This document shows positions 15,958 through 24,328 of a DNA stretch of 24,469 nt, one piece after another. This DNA comes from CALCTE01 sp045627885. Lineage in GTDB: Bacteria; Bacillota; Clostridia; Oscillospirales; CAG-272. The position numbers and the translations under genes were made by a program. Where the stretch lies: positions 1-24,469 of the forward strand of contig JAZQOM010000033.1 of assembly GCA_045627885.1 (NCBI GenBank), read 5' to 3'. Numbering within the stretch: the stretch's first letter is position 1; each line of letters starts with the position of its first letter. The notes beneath the pieces were generated by a model, which was not told the DNA's origin, did not search any database, and saw nothing but the letters and a program-made list of their open reading frames with translations.

Positions 15958-16212
15958 ATAACTGACCAACCTTCGAAAGAAGACAGTCAGAAAAAAGATG
16001 TAGTTGAAGACATAGGTAATCTCACCGAAAAAGAAAAGAAAGAGGTTATCGACGAAATAGATAAAAGCGATTTGGAATCTGAGCAGAAAGAACGGCTCAA
16101 GGAACAAATTGAGCGTCCGACAAGACCTACTACACAGCAGATTTTTGAAGAGCTCTTCTCCTCGTTCGGCGACAGATTAAAAGAAACGCTTTCAAAGTGG
16201 CTTCACTTGTAA
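15958..16212 (+). other. In-frame C-terminal extension of the pilin beyond the TGA
   Basis: These 84 codons plus TAA are in the same frame as the pilin and contain no stop. The product begins 'ITDQPSKEDSQKK', continues as a Glu/Lys-rich, coiled-coil-like stretch ('NLTEKEKKEVIDEIDKSD'), has a Pro/Thr break ('ERPTRPTTQQ') and ends with an amphipathic helix ('IFEELFSSFGDRLKETL') finishing in SKWLHL. The charged composition runs on from the residues before the TGA. No start codon with an SD is visible inside, so a separate gene is unlikely. Possible explanations are readthrough, selenocysteine insertion, a recent nonsense mutation, or a base error. Confidence 0.7.
15962..15990 (+). promoter_or_regulatory. 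Stem-loop immediately downstream of the pilin TGA
   Basis: CTGAC (15962-15966) pairs with GTCAG (15986-15990). Inside, CTTC/GAAG closes a GAAA (GNRA) tetraloop at 15975-15978, with an internal loop CAAC/ACA. The apical loop starts 17 nt after the TGA. This is a possible recoding element (bacterial SECIS-like placement or readthrough enhancer), or a chance fold. Confidence 0.35.
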
Positions 16213-16221
16213 TACATCTTC

Positions 16222-16255
16222 AAATACGCTCCGGTTTTCCGGAGCGTATTTTTTT
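16222..16255 (+). terminator. Rho-independent terminator of the pilin gene
   Basis: AAATACGCTCCGG and CCGGAGCGTATTT form a perfect 13-bp stem with a TTTT loop, followed by a T-run. It begins 10 nt after the TAA that ends the pilin extension and 264 nt after the TGA, so the transcript covers the extension. It lets the pilin be expressed apart from the downstream assembly genes. Confidence 0.93.
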
Positions 16256-16381
16256 GCCCGAAAAAACATTGTATAAAGTTCGCCGCGTAATTTCGGGCGA
16301 TACGATAGCCGTTTCGTTCGATTTTAACAAAATTGACTCATTTTTATTACACATTTTTTATATTAAATTGTTCAATTACCA

Positions 16382-16410
16382 TTGATTTTAATAAATAATT
16401 GTGTTACTAT
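16382..16410 (+). promoter_or_regulatory. Candidate promoter of the pilus assembly operon
   Basis: TTGATT (16382-16387), a 17-nt spacer and TACTAT (16405-16410) lie in AT-rich DNA about 50 nt before the pilM-like start. An alternative -35 word, TTGACT, is at 16333-16338, and an inverted repeat AATTG-TT-CAATT is at 16366-16377. The region is too AT-rich to be certain. Confidence 0.4.
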
Positions 16411-16457
16411 AATTATAAATATATTTTAGAAGTAATTTCTTCAACGGGAGATACATA

Positions 16458-17720
16458 ATGGCAGCCTTATCATTTGGATTTTCAAACAACAAAAGCGGAT
16501 TCACCGGCACGAAGCCGAATATTTCGACAGTCATCGAAGTTTTACCCGATGATGACGAAATCATATTCTGCTCGATGAACGATGAAAACCACGCTTCTTT
16601 CCAAACGGAATCAAAAAAATGCAAGGACATTCTTTTCAGTGAAGAATTCTTTGCGACCTTCAAGGCGCTTCTTGCGGAATATATTTCTGCACATCCCTCG
16701 GCAAGCTCGTCCGGAATTGTAATAGTGCTCCCGAACAGAGCTGTCGCTCTCGATACGGTCAATGTTCCGACGCTTCGCAAAAAGGTCAGCGACAAGTCTC
16801 TTGACGCCGCGATTTCCGACCTTTACAGAAACATCGACGACCTCAATACGAAATACGCACAGATAGCGCAGAACAGACAGTATACTACATATTCGCTTTC
16901 GCTTATCAAAAGCTCGATAATCGAATCATTCGGAACAATTTTTTCCGAAGCAAAGCTGTCGGCTCCCATTATAACATATTCGAACAACGCCCTCTCCTAT
17001 GCGGCAACCGCGCTGAACGCAAAGATAAGAAACTCCACGGCGCTGATACTCGACATTAAGCCAAACAGCGCGGAATTCTCCTTTATTACCGCGGGCGTCA
17101 CGGCAGGCTTTTATTCCCTGCCCTTCGGATATACGATAATGGAGCATTCGAGACTTGCAGCCGAGGATATGCTGTTTGACCATTCGCACGCCGAGCTTTT
17201 GGTGCTCAACGCCAAAGAAAAGGCGAAAGCAAAGCAGCTTACCATGATGCAGAACGATGCCACGGAAGCCGCAAACGAAATGCAGGACGAAAACGGCGAG
17301 GAAGCGGAAGAAGAAACACAGGATGTCTTCTCCGCACAGAATGCCGCGATGCAGAACGACACAACAGTTAAGGTTCTGCCCAAAAAGCAGCCGAGAAAGC
17401 TGCCGCAGTATATGCTCCGTCCCGAGCCTCACGGCGAGGAAGAGTATGCCTACGAGAATTTCAGACTTTTTGTAAAATGGGCTTTGAACCTCATTCAGGC
17501 AAACAAGAAAAACATTCTTACCGAAAAACTCGAGGCAGTATATATAAATATGCCCGAAAAATATGATTTTCTTTACGATATGGTCAACGAAGAAAAGGAT
17601 AAAAACGGCGTAAAATTCACATCGCTCGAGCTCAAGAACATACCGAAGAGCATTCTCTTGAACCTTGAAGCTTTCGGCGGCTTCTATGTCTCAAAGAGCG
17701 AAAAGATAAACGCATTCTGA
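16458..17720 (+). CDS. pilM: PilM-like actin-fold pilus assembly protein
   Basis: This 420-aa protein occupies the PilM position at the head of the assembly operon. PilM proteins are cytoplasmic actin-fold proteins that link the ATPase to the inner-membrane platform. The match is by pattern: 'SGIVIVLPNRAVALDTVNVPT' (PilM-like substrate strand), 'STALILDIKPNSAEFSFITAG' and 'FYSLPFG' at about residues 192-225 (phosphate-2-like loop), with a helical C-terminal part. Residues about 255-320 are a Gln/Asn/Glu-rich insert with 'MMQNDATEAANEMQDENGEE' and a second 'AAMQND' copy. The ATG has a GGGAG SD; the TGA stop is 2 nt before the pilD ATG, so translation is probably coupled. No PilN or PilO gene follows. 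The family assignment is moderately sure. Confidence 0.65.
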   Translation: MAALSFGFSNNKSGFTGTKPNISTVIEVLPDDDEIIFCSMNDENHASFQTESKKCKDILFSEEFFATFKALLAEYISAHPSASSSGIVIVLPNRAVALDTVNVPTLRKKVSDKSLDAAISDLYRNIDDLNTKYAQIAQNRQYTTYSLSLIKSSIIESFGTIFSEAKLSAPIITYSNNALSYAATALNAKIRNSTALILDIKPNSAEFSFITAGVTAGFYSLPFGYTIMEHSRLAAEDMLFDHSHAELLVLNAKEKAKAKQLTMMQNDATEAANEMQDENGEEAEEETQDVFSAQNAAMQNDTTVKVLPKKQPRKLPQYMLRPEPHGEEEYAYENFRLFVKWALNLIQANKKNILTEKLEAVYINMPEKYDFLYDMVNEEKDKNGVKFTSLELKNIPKSILLNLEAFGGFYVSKSEKINAF

Positions 17721-17722
17721 TT

Positions 17723-18526
17723 ATGGACTTAAGTACATATTATTCTGTTGTTTTTTATGTTATGGCTGGAGTTTTCGGGCTCTGTATCGGAAGCTTTCTC
17801 AATGTCGTTATATACCGCGTCCCGCTCGGAATGAGCGTTGCAAAGCCCGCGTCGCATTGTACCTGTTGCGGGTATGAGCTTAAGTGGTATGATAACATTC
17901 CCGTAGTTTCATACATAATGCTCGGCGGCAAATGCCGCAAATGCAAAAGCCACATCTCATTTCGATACACTCTTGTCGAAATCGGAACGGCAGTGCTTTT
18001 CTTGCTTGCCGCTTTCAAATTCGGATGCGGTTCATACAGAAGCATAATTTTGTTTCTTGCATCAGCCGTTGCTCTTGCCTGCTCGGTATGCGTCTTTTTT
18101 ATAGACCTTGAGCATAAGCTGATATTCGACAGATTTCAAATAATAATCCTCGTCTGTGCAATCGTATATACCGTTTTCGACAAAAGCGCCTCCCCTCTCG
18201 TTCATATAATCGGCGCCTTTGTCGGCGGAATTTCATTCTACCTGATAGGATATTTGGTTTCCAAGGCGGTCGGCAGAGAAGCCCTCGGCGGCGGCGATGT
18301 GAAATTTGCATTCTGCTCGGGACTGTTTGTCGGATGCTTCGGCTTTATCATTATGGCTCTTACGGCATCCCTCTCTGCTCTCATTGTAATATTGATACTC
18401 AAAAATAAAAAAGACGGCGAAGCGGAATTCGCATTCGGCCCGTTTTTAACGGTCGGATTTGCGGTTTCCATGCTGTACGCCGATGTAATAATAAAGACAT
18501 ACCTTAATTTAATTGGATTGGAGTAA
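17723..18526 (+). CDS. pilD: Type IV prepilin peptidase (A24 family)
   Basis: This 267-aa integral membrane aspartyl protease cuts prepilin leaders after Gly and N-methylates the new Phe1. It has the N-terminal 'GSFLNVVIYRVP', two zinc-binding CxxC pairs (Cys46/Cys49 and Cys71/Cys74) typical of the bifunctional enzyme with an N-methyltransferase loop, catalytic Asp128 in 'FIDLEHKLI' and Asp192 in 'GGGDVKFAF'. Eight membrane helices are expected. The ATG lies 2 nt after the pilM-like stop without a good SD of its own, so coupling is likely. It should serve all four prepilins of this locus. Confidence 0.95.
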   Translation: MDLSTYYSVVFYVMAGVFGLCIGSFLNVVIYRVPLGMSVAKPASHCTCCGYELKWYDNIPVVSYIMLGGKCRKCKSHISFRYTLVEIGTAVLFLLAAFKFGCGSYRSIILFLASAVALACSVCVFFIDLEHKLIFDRFQIIILVCAIVYTVFDKSASPLVHIIGAFVGGISFYLIGYLVSKAVGREALGGGDVKFAFCSGLFVGCFGFIIMALTASLSALIVILILKNKKDGEAEFAFGPFLTVGFAVSMLYADVIIKTYLNLIGLE

Positions 18527-18528
18527 AT

Positions 18529-19740
18529 ATGCAACAGTACAAGTACACAGCAGTAAATCTGCAAAAGAAAAAATTTACGGGAACATTTATAGCCGAAAAC
18601 GAAGATGACCTTGCAAAACAGCTTGCGAAGCGGGGACTTTATCTCGTATCGAGCGCTCCCTATACGGGCAAGACGCCGTCGGCATTCTTCACTCTCGGAA
18701 CAGGTACTGTATCCGTTCAGGAGCTTACAACATTCTGCCGTCAGTTTTCGATAATGCTCACGGCGGGAATATCGGTTCTCGAAACGCTTGAAACGCTTAA
18801 GGTTCAGCCGTTCTCGTCGTTCTTCAAAAATCTGCTCGATATGATATACGACGATGTAAAGAGCGGAATTATGCTTTCGGAAGCGATTGACAAGCACAAA
18901 AAAGTGTTCCCCAACTTCTTCAGAAGCATGGTTTATGTCGGTGAAAAGAGCGGTAATCTCGAAATGGTGTTCTCGTCTCTTGCCGATTACTACGAAAAGG
19001 ACAGAGCGTTGAAGAGAAAGACAAAGAGCGCCTTTTCATATCCGATTATGCTCGCTATCATGACCGTTGCGATAACGGTAGCTATGCTTGTTTTTATCGT
19101 CCCGACATTCAAGGATACTCTGTCGACAATGGAAGTCAAGGTTGAGGGCTTTACCAAAGTAATATTCACGCTTTCCGACTTTTTCATCAAAAATTGGCTC
19201 TATATGCTTGCCGGTATATGCGTTGTCGGTGTTGCGATTTACATTTTCGGAAAAACAAAGTTTGGCTCGTATTTCTTCGATAAACTTAAAATCAATATCC
19301 CCATCTTGAAGAAGGTTCAGATAGACCTCATCACATCGAGATTTGCGCGCGGCTTTTCCCTGCTTTTGACAAGCGGAATGGATATAGTCGAGGCGCTTGA
19401 CGCAATAGTGGTTATCATAGACAATCAGGATGTAAGGGCGCGTTTCAAGCTTGCAACGGAAGAGGTCAAGCACGGCACCGGTCTTTCCGTCGCGTTTGAA
19501 AAATACAAGCTCTTTCCGCAGATAATGCTCCAGATGATTGCTGTCGGCGAAAAGACGGCGACTCTTGACCAGGTTCTCGTAAGCTCCTGCTCATATTTCG
19601 ACGAACAGGTCGATGCAACGGTTGCTTCCGCAACATCGATAATTCAGCCTATTGTTCTCGGCGTTATGGGTATTGTAATCGGTTCGCTGTTTATCGCGAT
19701 TTATTCTCCGATGCTCTCCATAATGACGAGTCTGTTATAA
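18529..19740 (+). CDS. pilC: Inner-membrane platform protein PilC/GspF
   Basis: This 403-aa polytopic protein forms the assembly platform that the PilB ATPase turns. It has two T2SSF domains (about residues 66-190 and 270-393), each with the 'FCRQFSIMLTAGISVLETLE' or 'FARGFSLLLTSGMDIVEALD' start, and three main membrane helices near 168-194, 223-241 and 371-395. Length and layout are normal for GspF/PilC. The start ATG lies 2 nt after the pilD stop, with a GGAG SD inside the end of pilD. Confidence 0.95.
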   Translation: MQQYKYTAVNLQKKKFTGTFIAENEDDLAKQLAKRGLYLVSSAPYTGKTPSAFFTLGTGTVSVQELTTFCRQFSIMLTAGISVLETLETLKVQPFSSFFKNLLDMIYDDVKSGIMLSEAIDKHKKVFPNFFRSMVYVGEKSGNLEMVFSSLADYYEKDRALKRKTKSAFSYPIMLAIMTVAITVAMLVFIVPTFKDTLSTMEVKVEGFTKVIFTLSDFFIKNWLYMLAGICVVGVAIYIFGKTKFGSYFFDKLKINIPILKKVQIDLITSRFARGFSLLLTSGMDIVEALDAIVVIIDNQDVRARFKLATEEVKHGTGLSVAFEKYKLFPQIMLQMIAVGEKTATLDQVLVSSCSYFDEQVDATVASATSIIQPIVLGVMGIVIGSLFIAIYSPMLSIMTSLL

Positions 19741-19768
19741 TAATTCCGCCAAAGGATGGTGTATCCAC

Positions 19769-21454
19769 ATGAACATTAACGAAGACCTCCTGCAATTTTA
19801 TGTATACAAAAAGCTCATAAAGAAAAAGGATGTCGATGATATTTTAGCCGAAAGCGAAAGGCTTAATACTCCGGCGAGAGACTATCTTCTCTTAAAGGAG
19901 ATTACCACCGAAGCAACCGAGCTTGAGGCTTTAGCGGAATATCATTGCATGCCCTGCATTGAGCTTGATATGCTTACCATCGACAAGAATCTGATGGATA
20001 AGTTTGCATTCAGCCTTATCAAGAAGCATAAATTCATACCCATTTCGCTCGATAAGGACGGAACGCTAACCGTCGCGGTCGGTCGCCCGCTCGACTGCAA
20101 CGCGGTTTCGGTAATATCCACGGTATACAACTGCAAGCTCGACTTTATTTTGACACCTCCCACGCAGATTGACAGATATATCGACTCAATCGCCGCCGTT
20201 ATTTCGACCTCCAAAGCGCTCAAAGACCTCAATTCCGAAAAGGATGAATCTCTGTTTGCTCAGGCGCAGGAAATGGATGTCATCACACAGCGCGACGATG
20301 TCATCAACAATCCCGCGGTAAGACTTGTCGATTCGATAATCAAAGAAGCAATTCCGTATCGCGCCAGCGATATACACATTGAGCCCTTTGAGAAAAAGGT
20401 CAATGTCCGCTACCGTATCGACGGTGATTTGCAGGACAGAGCCGACTTTCCGATAGAATCATATCCCGTCATCTGCGCCCGTCTTAAGATTATGAGCGGT
20501 ATGGATATCGCCGAGCACAGAATTCCGCAGGACGGCCGTATCAATATGCTCATAGGCAATAAGGAATACGACTTCCGTGTATCCTCCCTGCCCACCGTTT
20601 TCGGTGAAAAGTTTGTTATAAGAATTCTCGATAAGTCCTCGTTCCACTTCACAAGACAGGATTTGGGCTTCAACGAAGCCGAAAGCGCCGTGATAGACAA
20701 AATGCTCGCCCGTCCTCACGGAATAATTCTGCTGACTGGGCCTACCGGATGCGGTAAATCCACTACGCTTTATTCGTTCTTAAAAGAGCTTAACAAGCCG
20801 ACCGTAAACATAGTTACGGTCGAAGACCCCGTAGAGTACACCATGCCCGGCGTAAATCAGACACAGATAAATCCGAAGGCAAATCTTACCTTTGCGTCGG
20901 CGCTTCGTGCAATTCTGCGTCAAGACCCGGATATAGTAATGGTCGGCGAGATTCGTGATGAAGAAACTGCAGAAATCGCCGTCCGCGCCGCTATCACGGG
21001 ACACCTTGTTTTCAGTACGCTCCATACCAACGACGCCCCGGGTGCCGTTCTGCGTCTTGAGGATATGGGAATTCAGGACTACCTTGTTTCCGACGCTCTT
21101 GTCGGAGTAATCGCGCAAAGACTTGTAAAACGCCTCTGCCCCGCCTGCAAGAAGCGCGGCAAAACCAACGCAAAGGAAATGGAGATTCTCGGCATTTCCG
21201 ACCCCATCTCCGTATTCCGTCCGCAGGGATGCCAATTCTGCAACAACACCGGCTACAAGGGCAGAATCGCCGTACACGAAATTATGTATGTAAACGAAGA
21301 TATGAAGAGCTCCATCTCCACGGAGCAGAACCTCGAGAGCTTAAGAAGCAAATCGCTTGAAAACGGTATGTGCTCTCTTTGGGATTCCTGCAAGGAGCTT
21401 GTCGAGAGCGGCGTCACGAGCATACAGGAGCTCATGACATTGAGCGTAGAATAA
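19769..21454 (+). CDS. pilB: Pilus extension ATPase PilB/GspE
   Basis: This 561-aa hexameric ATPase powers pilin polymerisation. It has an N-terminal MshEN-like domain (residues 1-145), Walker A 'GPTGCGKST' (324-332), Asp box 'VTVEDPVEY' (349-357), Walker B 'DPDIVMVGEIRD' (386-397), His box 'TGHLVFSTLHT' (410-420) and the zinc-binding tetracysteine Cys457/460 and Cys488/491. These Cys pairs mark the PilB/GspE type, not the retraction ATPase PilT. It follows pilC by 28 nt. No PilT gene is present in this window, so retraction, if any, would need one elsewhere. Confidence 0.96.
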   Translation: MNINEDLLQFYVYKKLIKKKDVDDILAESERLNTPARDYLLLKEITTEATELEALAEYHCMPCIELDMLTIDKNLMDKFAFSLIKKHKFIPISLDKDGTLTVAVGRPLDCNAVSVISTVYNCKLDFILTPPTQIDRYIDSIAAVISTSKALKDLNSEKDESLFAQAQEMDVITQRDDVINNPAVRLVDSIIKEAIPYRASDIHIEPFEKKVNVRYRIDGDLQDRADFPIESYPVICARLKIMSGMDIAEHRIPQDGRINMLIGNKEYDFRVSSLPTVFGEKFVIRILDKSSFHFTRQDLGFNEAESAVIDKMLARPHGIILLTGPTGCGKSTTLYSFLKELNKPTVNIVTVEDPVEYTMPGVNQTQINPKANLTFASALRAILRQDPDIVMVGEIRDEETAEIAVRAAITGHLVFSTLHTNDAPGAVLRLEDMGIQDYLVSDALVGVIAQRLVKRLCPACKKRGKTNAKEMEILGISDPISVFRPQGCQFCNNTGYKGRIAVHEIMYVNEDMKSSISTEQNLESLRSKSLENGMCSLWDSCKELVESGVTSIQELMTLSVE

Positions 21455-21483
21455 ACTCTACATATCAGAGAAAGGAAATATAT

Positions 21484-24237
21484 ATGTCAAAGCAGCATTT
21501 TTATTCGAGAGTTCCTGCCAGAATGAGCATATTCAACAGAATGGACGGTCTTGATACATTTGCATATTCCGACGGTCTTGACAGAGAATTCATAGAAAAA
21601 GACCTTGCTTCGATATATGACAACAAGCCTTCAAAAAACGATACCGCGCTGATAAACGAAGGCAAACTGCCTCCCATATACTGTCATAAGTATACAAAGC
21701 AGGGCGTTATGATTCAGGGCTGCATAAGCTATCTTGCGCACGATTATACGGGCGAACGCAGCACTTGCTTTGTTCACAGCCTCGCATTTGACGAAAAAGA
21801 AGAAAAGGGAATAATATCTTCTCCCGACAATAATATTCTAACAAAAGAAATGTTCAAGACGGATATTGCGGACTTCGACCTCACTTCCGAAGACGCTTCT
21901 CCGTGCACGGACTATCCCGAGCTGAATTATATGCCCTCAAAGGCGCAGGGCACGGACATTCTCGCGCAAAGCTACGATTCCGCGATGCTCAAGCGCCTCA
22001 TATTCTGCATTCTCGAAACCTGCTGCGGCAAGAGCAAGCCCGTATATATATCGCTCCCCTGCCCCATTTCGGAGCTCTCCGAAAAGGCTCTCGAGTTCTT
22101 TAACACAATCTTACAGATATTCCCGTATCATTTGAGAAAATACATATCATTTGTAACATATACGGATGACACTCCGCGTTTTTCGTCATTCAATTTCAGA
22201 TTTATCCCCGAAAACACAAAGGAAATTCCCGCGGCAAAGGGAGTAACCCTGCATTTCGGCTCAAATCTGACTCTCGGACTGCCTGACGAAATGGTCGCGT
22301 CAAGCGGTCTTTTGGTAGAATTCTTCTACAATATGCTGAAAAGCGACAAGGTAAGGCGCGATTTTCTCGTATATATGCAAAACGCAGTCGAAAAGAAGCC
22401 AGAGCTTTGCAAAACGAATATGAAAACGCTCACGGAGCTTGTATTCATATTCCAGCAGTGCAGCGGACTCTTTGCGGAAAAAAACATCATTCCCAATGAC
22501 CAGAGAATGTTCGACTATATCTGCGCATACGAAAAGCACAGAGAAGCGTTGAGCGACGAATACCGCACAACCGCTCTCAAATGCCTTACGAGATATTCGC
22601 AGAATAAGCTTGCCATTCCGAAGGATGTATTCTCAAAGGTCGCAAAAATCTATCCGTCGGAGCCGACAGCTTCAAAGCGTATTGTAATGGATGTCGTCCT
22701 TGAGCTTATTCACACCGATATAATGCGCGATAAGCTGTTCTCGTTTATAAAGTCCAATTTTGCAACGGAAGATGCCGAGATAAGAGCGCAGATATGCGAC
22801 GACCTTTGCAGAGTGTATTACGGCGGCTTCCTGCAGACGCAGATTCTCGGCTTCTTCGAGCAGTATTTCCACGAAGAATCCGAACAAACCAAAGACCGTA
22901 TCGTCGAAAAGCTTCTGCTCACAATAAGAACCGAATCCGTTAAGCCGAGAATAATCAGCTTTTTTGATACCAATTTCGATAAGCTTTCGGATAATCAGAA
23001 GAGCCGATTCTATTCGATGTTCTATGAGATGCTGAATGACTGCGACAGCCTCACGGTAGAGCTGATAAAGCTTGTCGACCGCCACTTTGAATCGGATAAC
23101 GAGACATTTGTCACCGAGCTTTCGGATAAGCTTTATAAGGTCGCCGAGAACGACCGGAAATTCGCAGAGCCCAAATTTATCGGAATTCTTCTCGAAAACT
23201 TCGGCTATTGCTCTTCCCTCTTTACAAAGAGAGTATTCGAGCATACATCAAGCAAGCTTTTTGATTCGTTTGTAAGCGCTTTCAAAAAGTTGCAGATAGA
23301 TATAAAAATTCCGGTTGGAGAAAAAATTCTCGCAGCCGTTGCGGATTCGGACAAGGCGTCCTTATTTGCAAACACTCTTTGTGATATCTACGCCGGAGAC
23401 ACGGCAAAAGAGCCCGTTGACATATATCAGCTCATCTCTGCCGAAAAAGCGCTTTCCGAAAGCGATACACCGAGCAAAAAGGCGTTTGCGCAGATTGTAT
23501 CGACAAAGCTTGTAAAGCCCGCCGTTTTATCGCATATCAACGAAGCATTTTCGGTAAAGAAAAACAAAAAAGGGCTCGACGCGGTTATTGAATACGCCGC
23601 TGATAAGGAATACCTCAAAAATTCCGATGAATACGGATTTATCGCAAAATATCAAAGTATGCGCGAAGCCGCTCTTCAAAACAATCCCGATAAACTGCTT
23701 GACGGCGCTGATATTCTTTTAGATAAGCAGGTGCGCGCCGGCGCAGTGGAGCATTTCGATACGGATGTATTGAAAAACCCCGTCCTTGACGATGAAAAGT
23801 ATGCTCTGACGCGTTTTCTTGCGGAAGTAATATACACTTACTTAAAAAGCAAAGAGCTTGACCTCTATTCTCCCTACATTTCGCTTATGACTGCCATAGC
23901 GGCAAGAAAGAGAACAGAGAATCCCAAAATGAATCAGGATACGGCGGAAAGACTTGCCGCAGACGATGCTCTCGAGGTATTGATACAGGCGTCAAACGCG
24001 GTATACGGTTCGGAGGTCTTTGCCGAATTCAAGGATACGCTTTTCGGTGCAGCCGAGAGCTTGTCAAAGGCGCTGACGGCATTCAGCTCAAAAGAGCCGA
24101 AAGCAAAGAAGCTCGTTGCTGAGTATTTACAGCAAAAGGGCTATGCGTCGGAGTTTTCAGAAAAGGTGAACTCTTTAATGAATCTCAAAACAAACTCCGG
24201 AGGCGGCTTCTTCAAGAAGCTGTTCGGAAAGAAATAA
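21484..24237 (+). CDS. Large protein with GAP1-N-like N-terminal domain, pilus-operon associated
   Basis: This 917-aa cytoplasmic protein follows pilB by 29 nt. Residues 1-100 ('FAYSDGLDREFIEKDL', 'LPPIYCHKY', 'AHDYTGERSTCFVHSL') recall the GTPase-associated protein 1 N-terminal domain, which has a Y-TGR-x-x-x-Y-F-x-H-S-L signature; here it reads YTGERSTCFVHSL. The rest is helical, with short HEAT/TPR-like units ('LFSFIKSNFATEDAEIRAQI', 'ILGFFEQYFHEESEQTKDRI', 'IISFFDTNFDKLSDNQKSRF') suggesting a repeat solenoid. The tail 'GGGFFKKLFGKK' is basic and amphipathic and could bind membrane. I chose the ATG at 21484 (AAAGGAAA SD); the longer frame to 21370 runs into pilB. GAP1 proteins are known mainly from conflict/NTPase systems, so a pilus-operon setting would be new or unusual. 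The domain call is tentative. Confidence 0.6.
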   Translation: MSKQHFYSRVPARMSIFNRMDGLDTFAYSDGLDREFIEKDLASIYDNKPSKNDTALINEGKLPPIYCHKYTKQGVMIQGCISYLAHDYTGERSTCFVHSLAFDEKEEKGIISSPDNNILTKEMFKTDIADFDLTSEDASPCTDYPELNYMPSKAQGTDILAQSYDSAMLKRLIFCILETCCGKSKPVYISLPCPISELSEKALEFFNTILQIFPYHLRKYISFVTYTDDTPRFSSFNFRFIPENTKEIPAAKGVTLHFGSNLTLGLPDEMVASSGLLVEFFYNMLKSDKVRRDFLVYMQNAVEKKPELCKTNMKTLTELVFIFQQCSGLFAEKNIIPNDQRMFDYICAYEKHREALSDEYRTTALKCLTRYSQNKLAIPKDVFSKVAKIYPSEPTASKRIVMDVVLELIHTDIMRDKLFSFIKSNFATEDAEIRAQICDDLCRVYYGGFLQTQILGFFEQYFHEESEQTKDRIVEKLLLTIRTESVKPRIISFFDTNFDKLSDNQKSRFYSMFYEMLNDCDSLTVELIKLVDRHFESDNETFVTELSDKLYKVAENDRKFAEPKFIGILLENFGYCSSLFTKRVFEHTSSKLFDSFVSAFKKLQIDIKIPVGEKILAAVADSDKASLFANTLCDIYAGDTAKEPVDIYQLISAEKALSESDTPSKKAFAQIVSTKLVKPAVLSHINEAFSVKKNKKGLDAVIEYAADKEYLKNSDEYGFIAKYQSMREAALQNNPDKLLDGADILLDKQVRAGAVEHFDTDVLKNPVLDDEKYALTRFLAEVIYTYLKSKELDLYSPYISLMTAIAARKRTENPKMNQDTAERLAADDALEVLIQASNAVYGSEVFAEFKDTLFGAAESLSKALTAFSSKEPKAKKLVAEYLQQKGYASEFSEKVNSLMNLKTNSGGGFFKKLFGKK

Positions 24238-24263
24238 ATTCAAAAAGAATAAAACAGCACGAT

Positions 24264-24295
24264 AAAAGCCGCTTGAAAAAATCAAGCGGCTTTTT
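24264..24295 (+). terminator. Rho-independent terminator of the pilus assembly operon
   Basis: AAAAGCCGCTTGA and TCAAGCGGCTTTT form a perfect 13-bp stem with an AAAAA loop, followed by T. It lies 26 nt after the last stop of the plus arm. With the terminator at 19-48 it closes the convergent junction of the circle. Confidence 0.92.
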
Positions 24296-24328
24296 GTTCG
24301 CGCAGGCTCGGATTCGGAAATTATTTCA

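Noticed and set aside
15958..16212. The post-TGA segment as a separate small gene
   Set aside because: No ATG or GTG in frame; the one TTG (at Leu39 of the extension) has no SD and would leave half of the open frame unexplained.
16458..21454. Locus as a DNA-uptake competence (Com) pilus
   Set aside because: Com operons of Bacillota have ComGA without the PilB-type N-domain and several small ComGC-GG pilins; here full-length PilB, PilD with Zn loop and large prepilins fit a type IV pilus better.
21370..21483. Longer N-terminus for the 917-aa protein
   Set aside because: It overlaps the end of pilB in another frame and lacks an SD; the ATG at 21484 has one.
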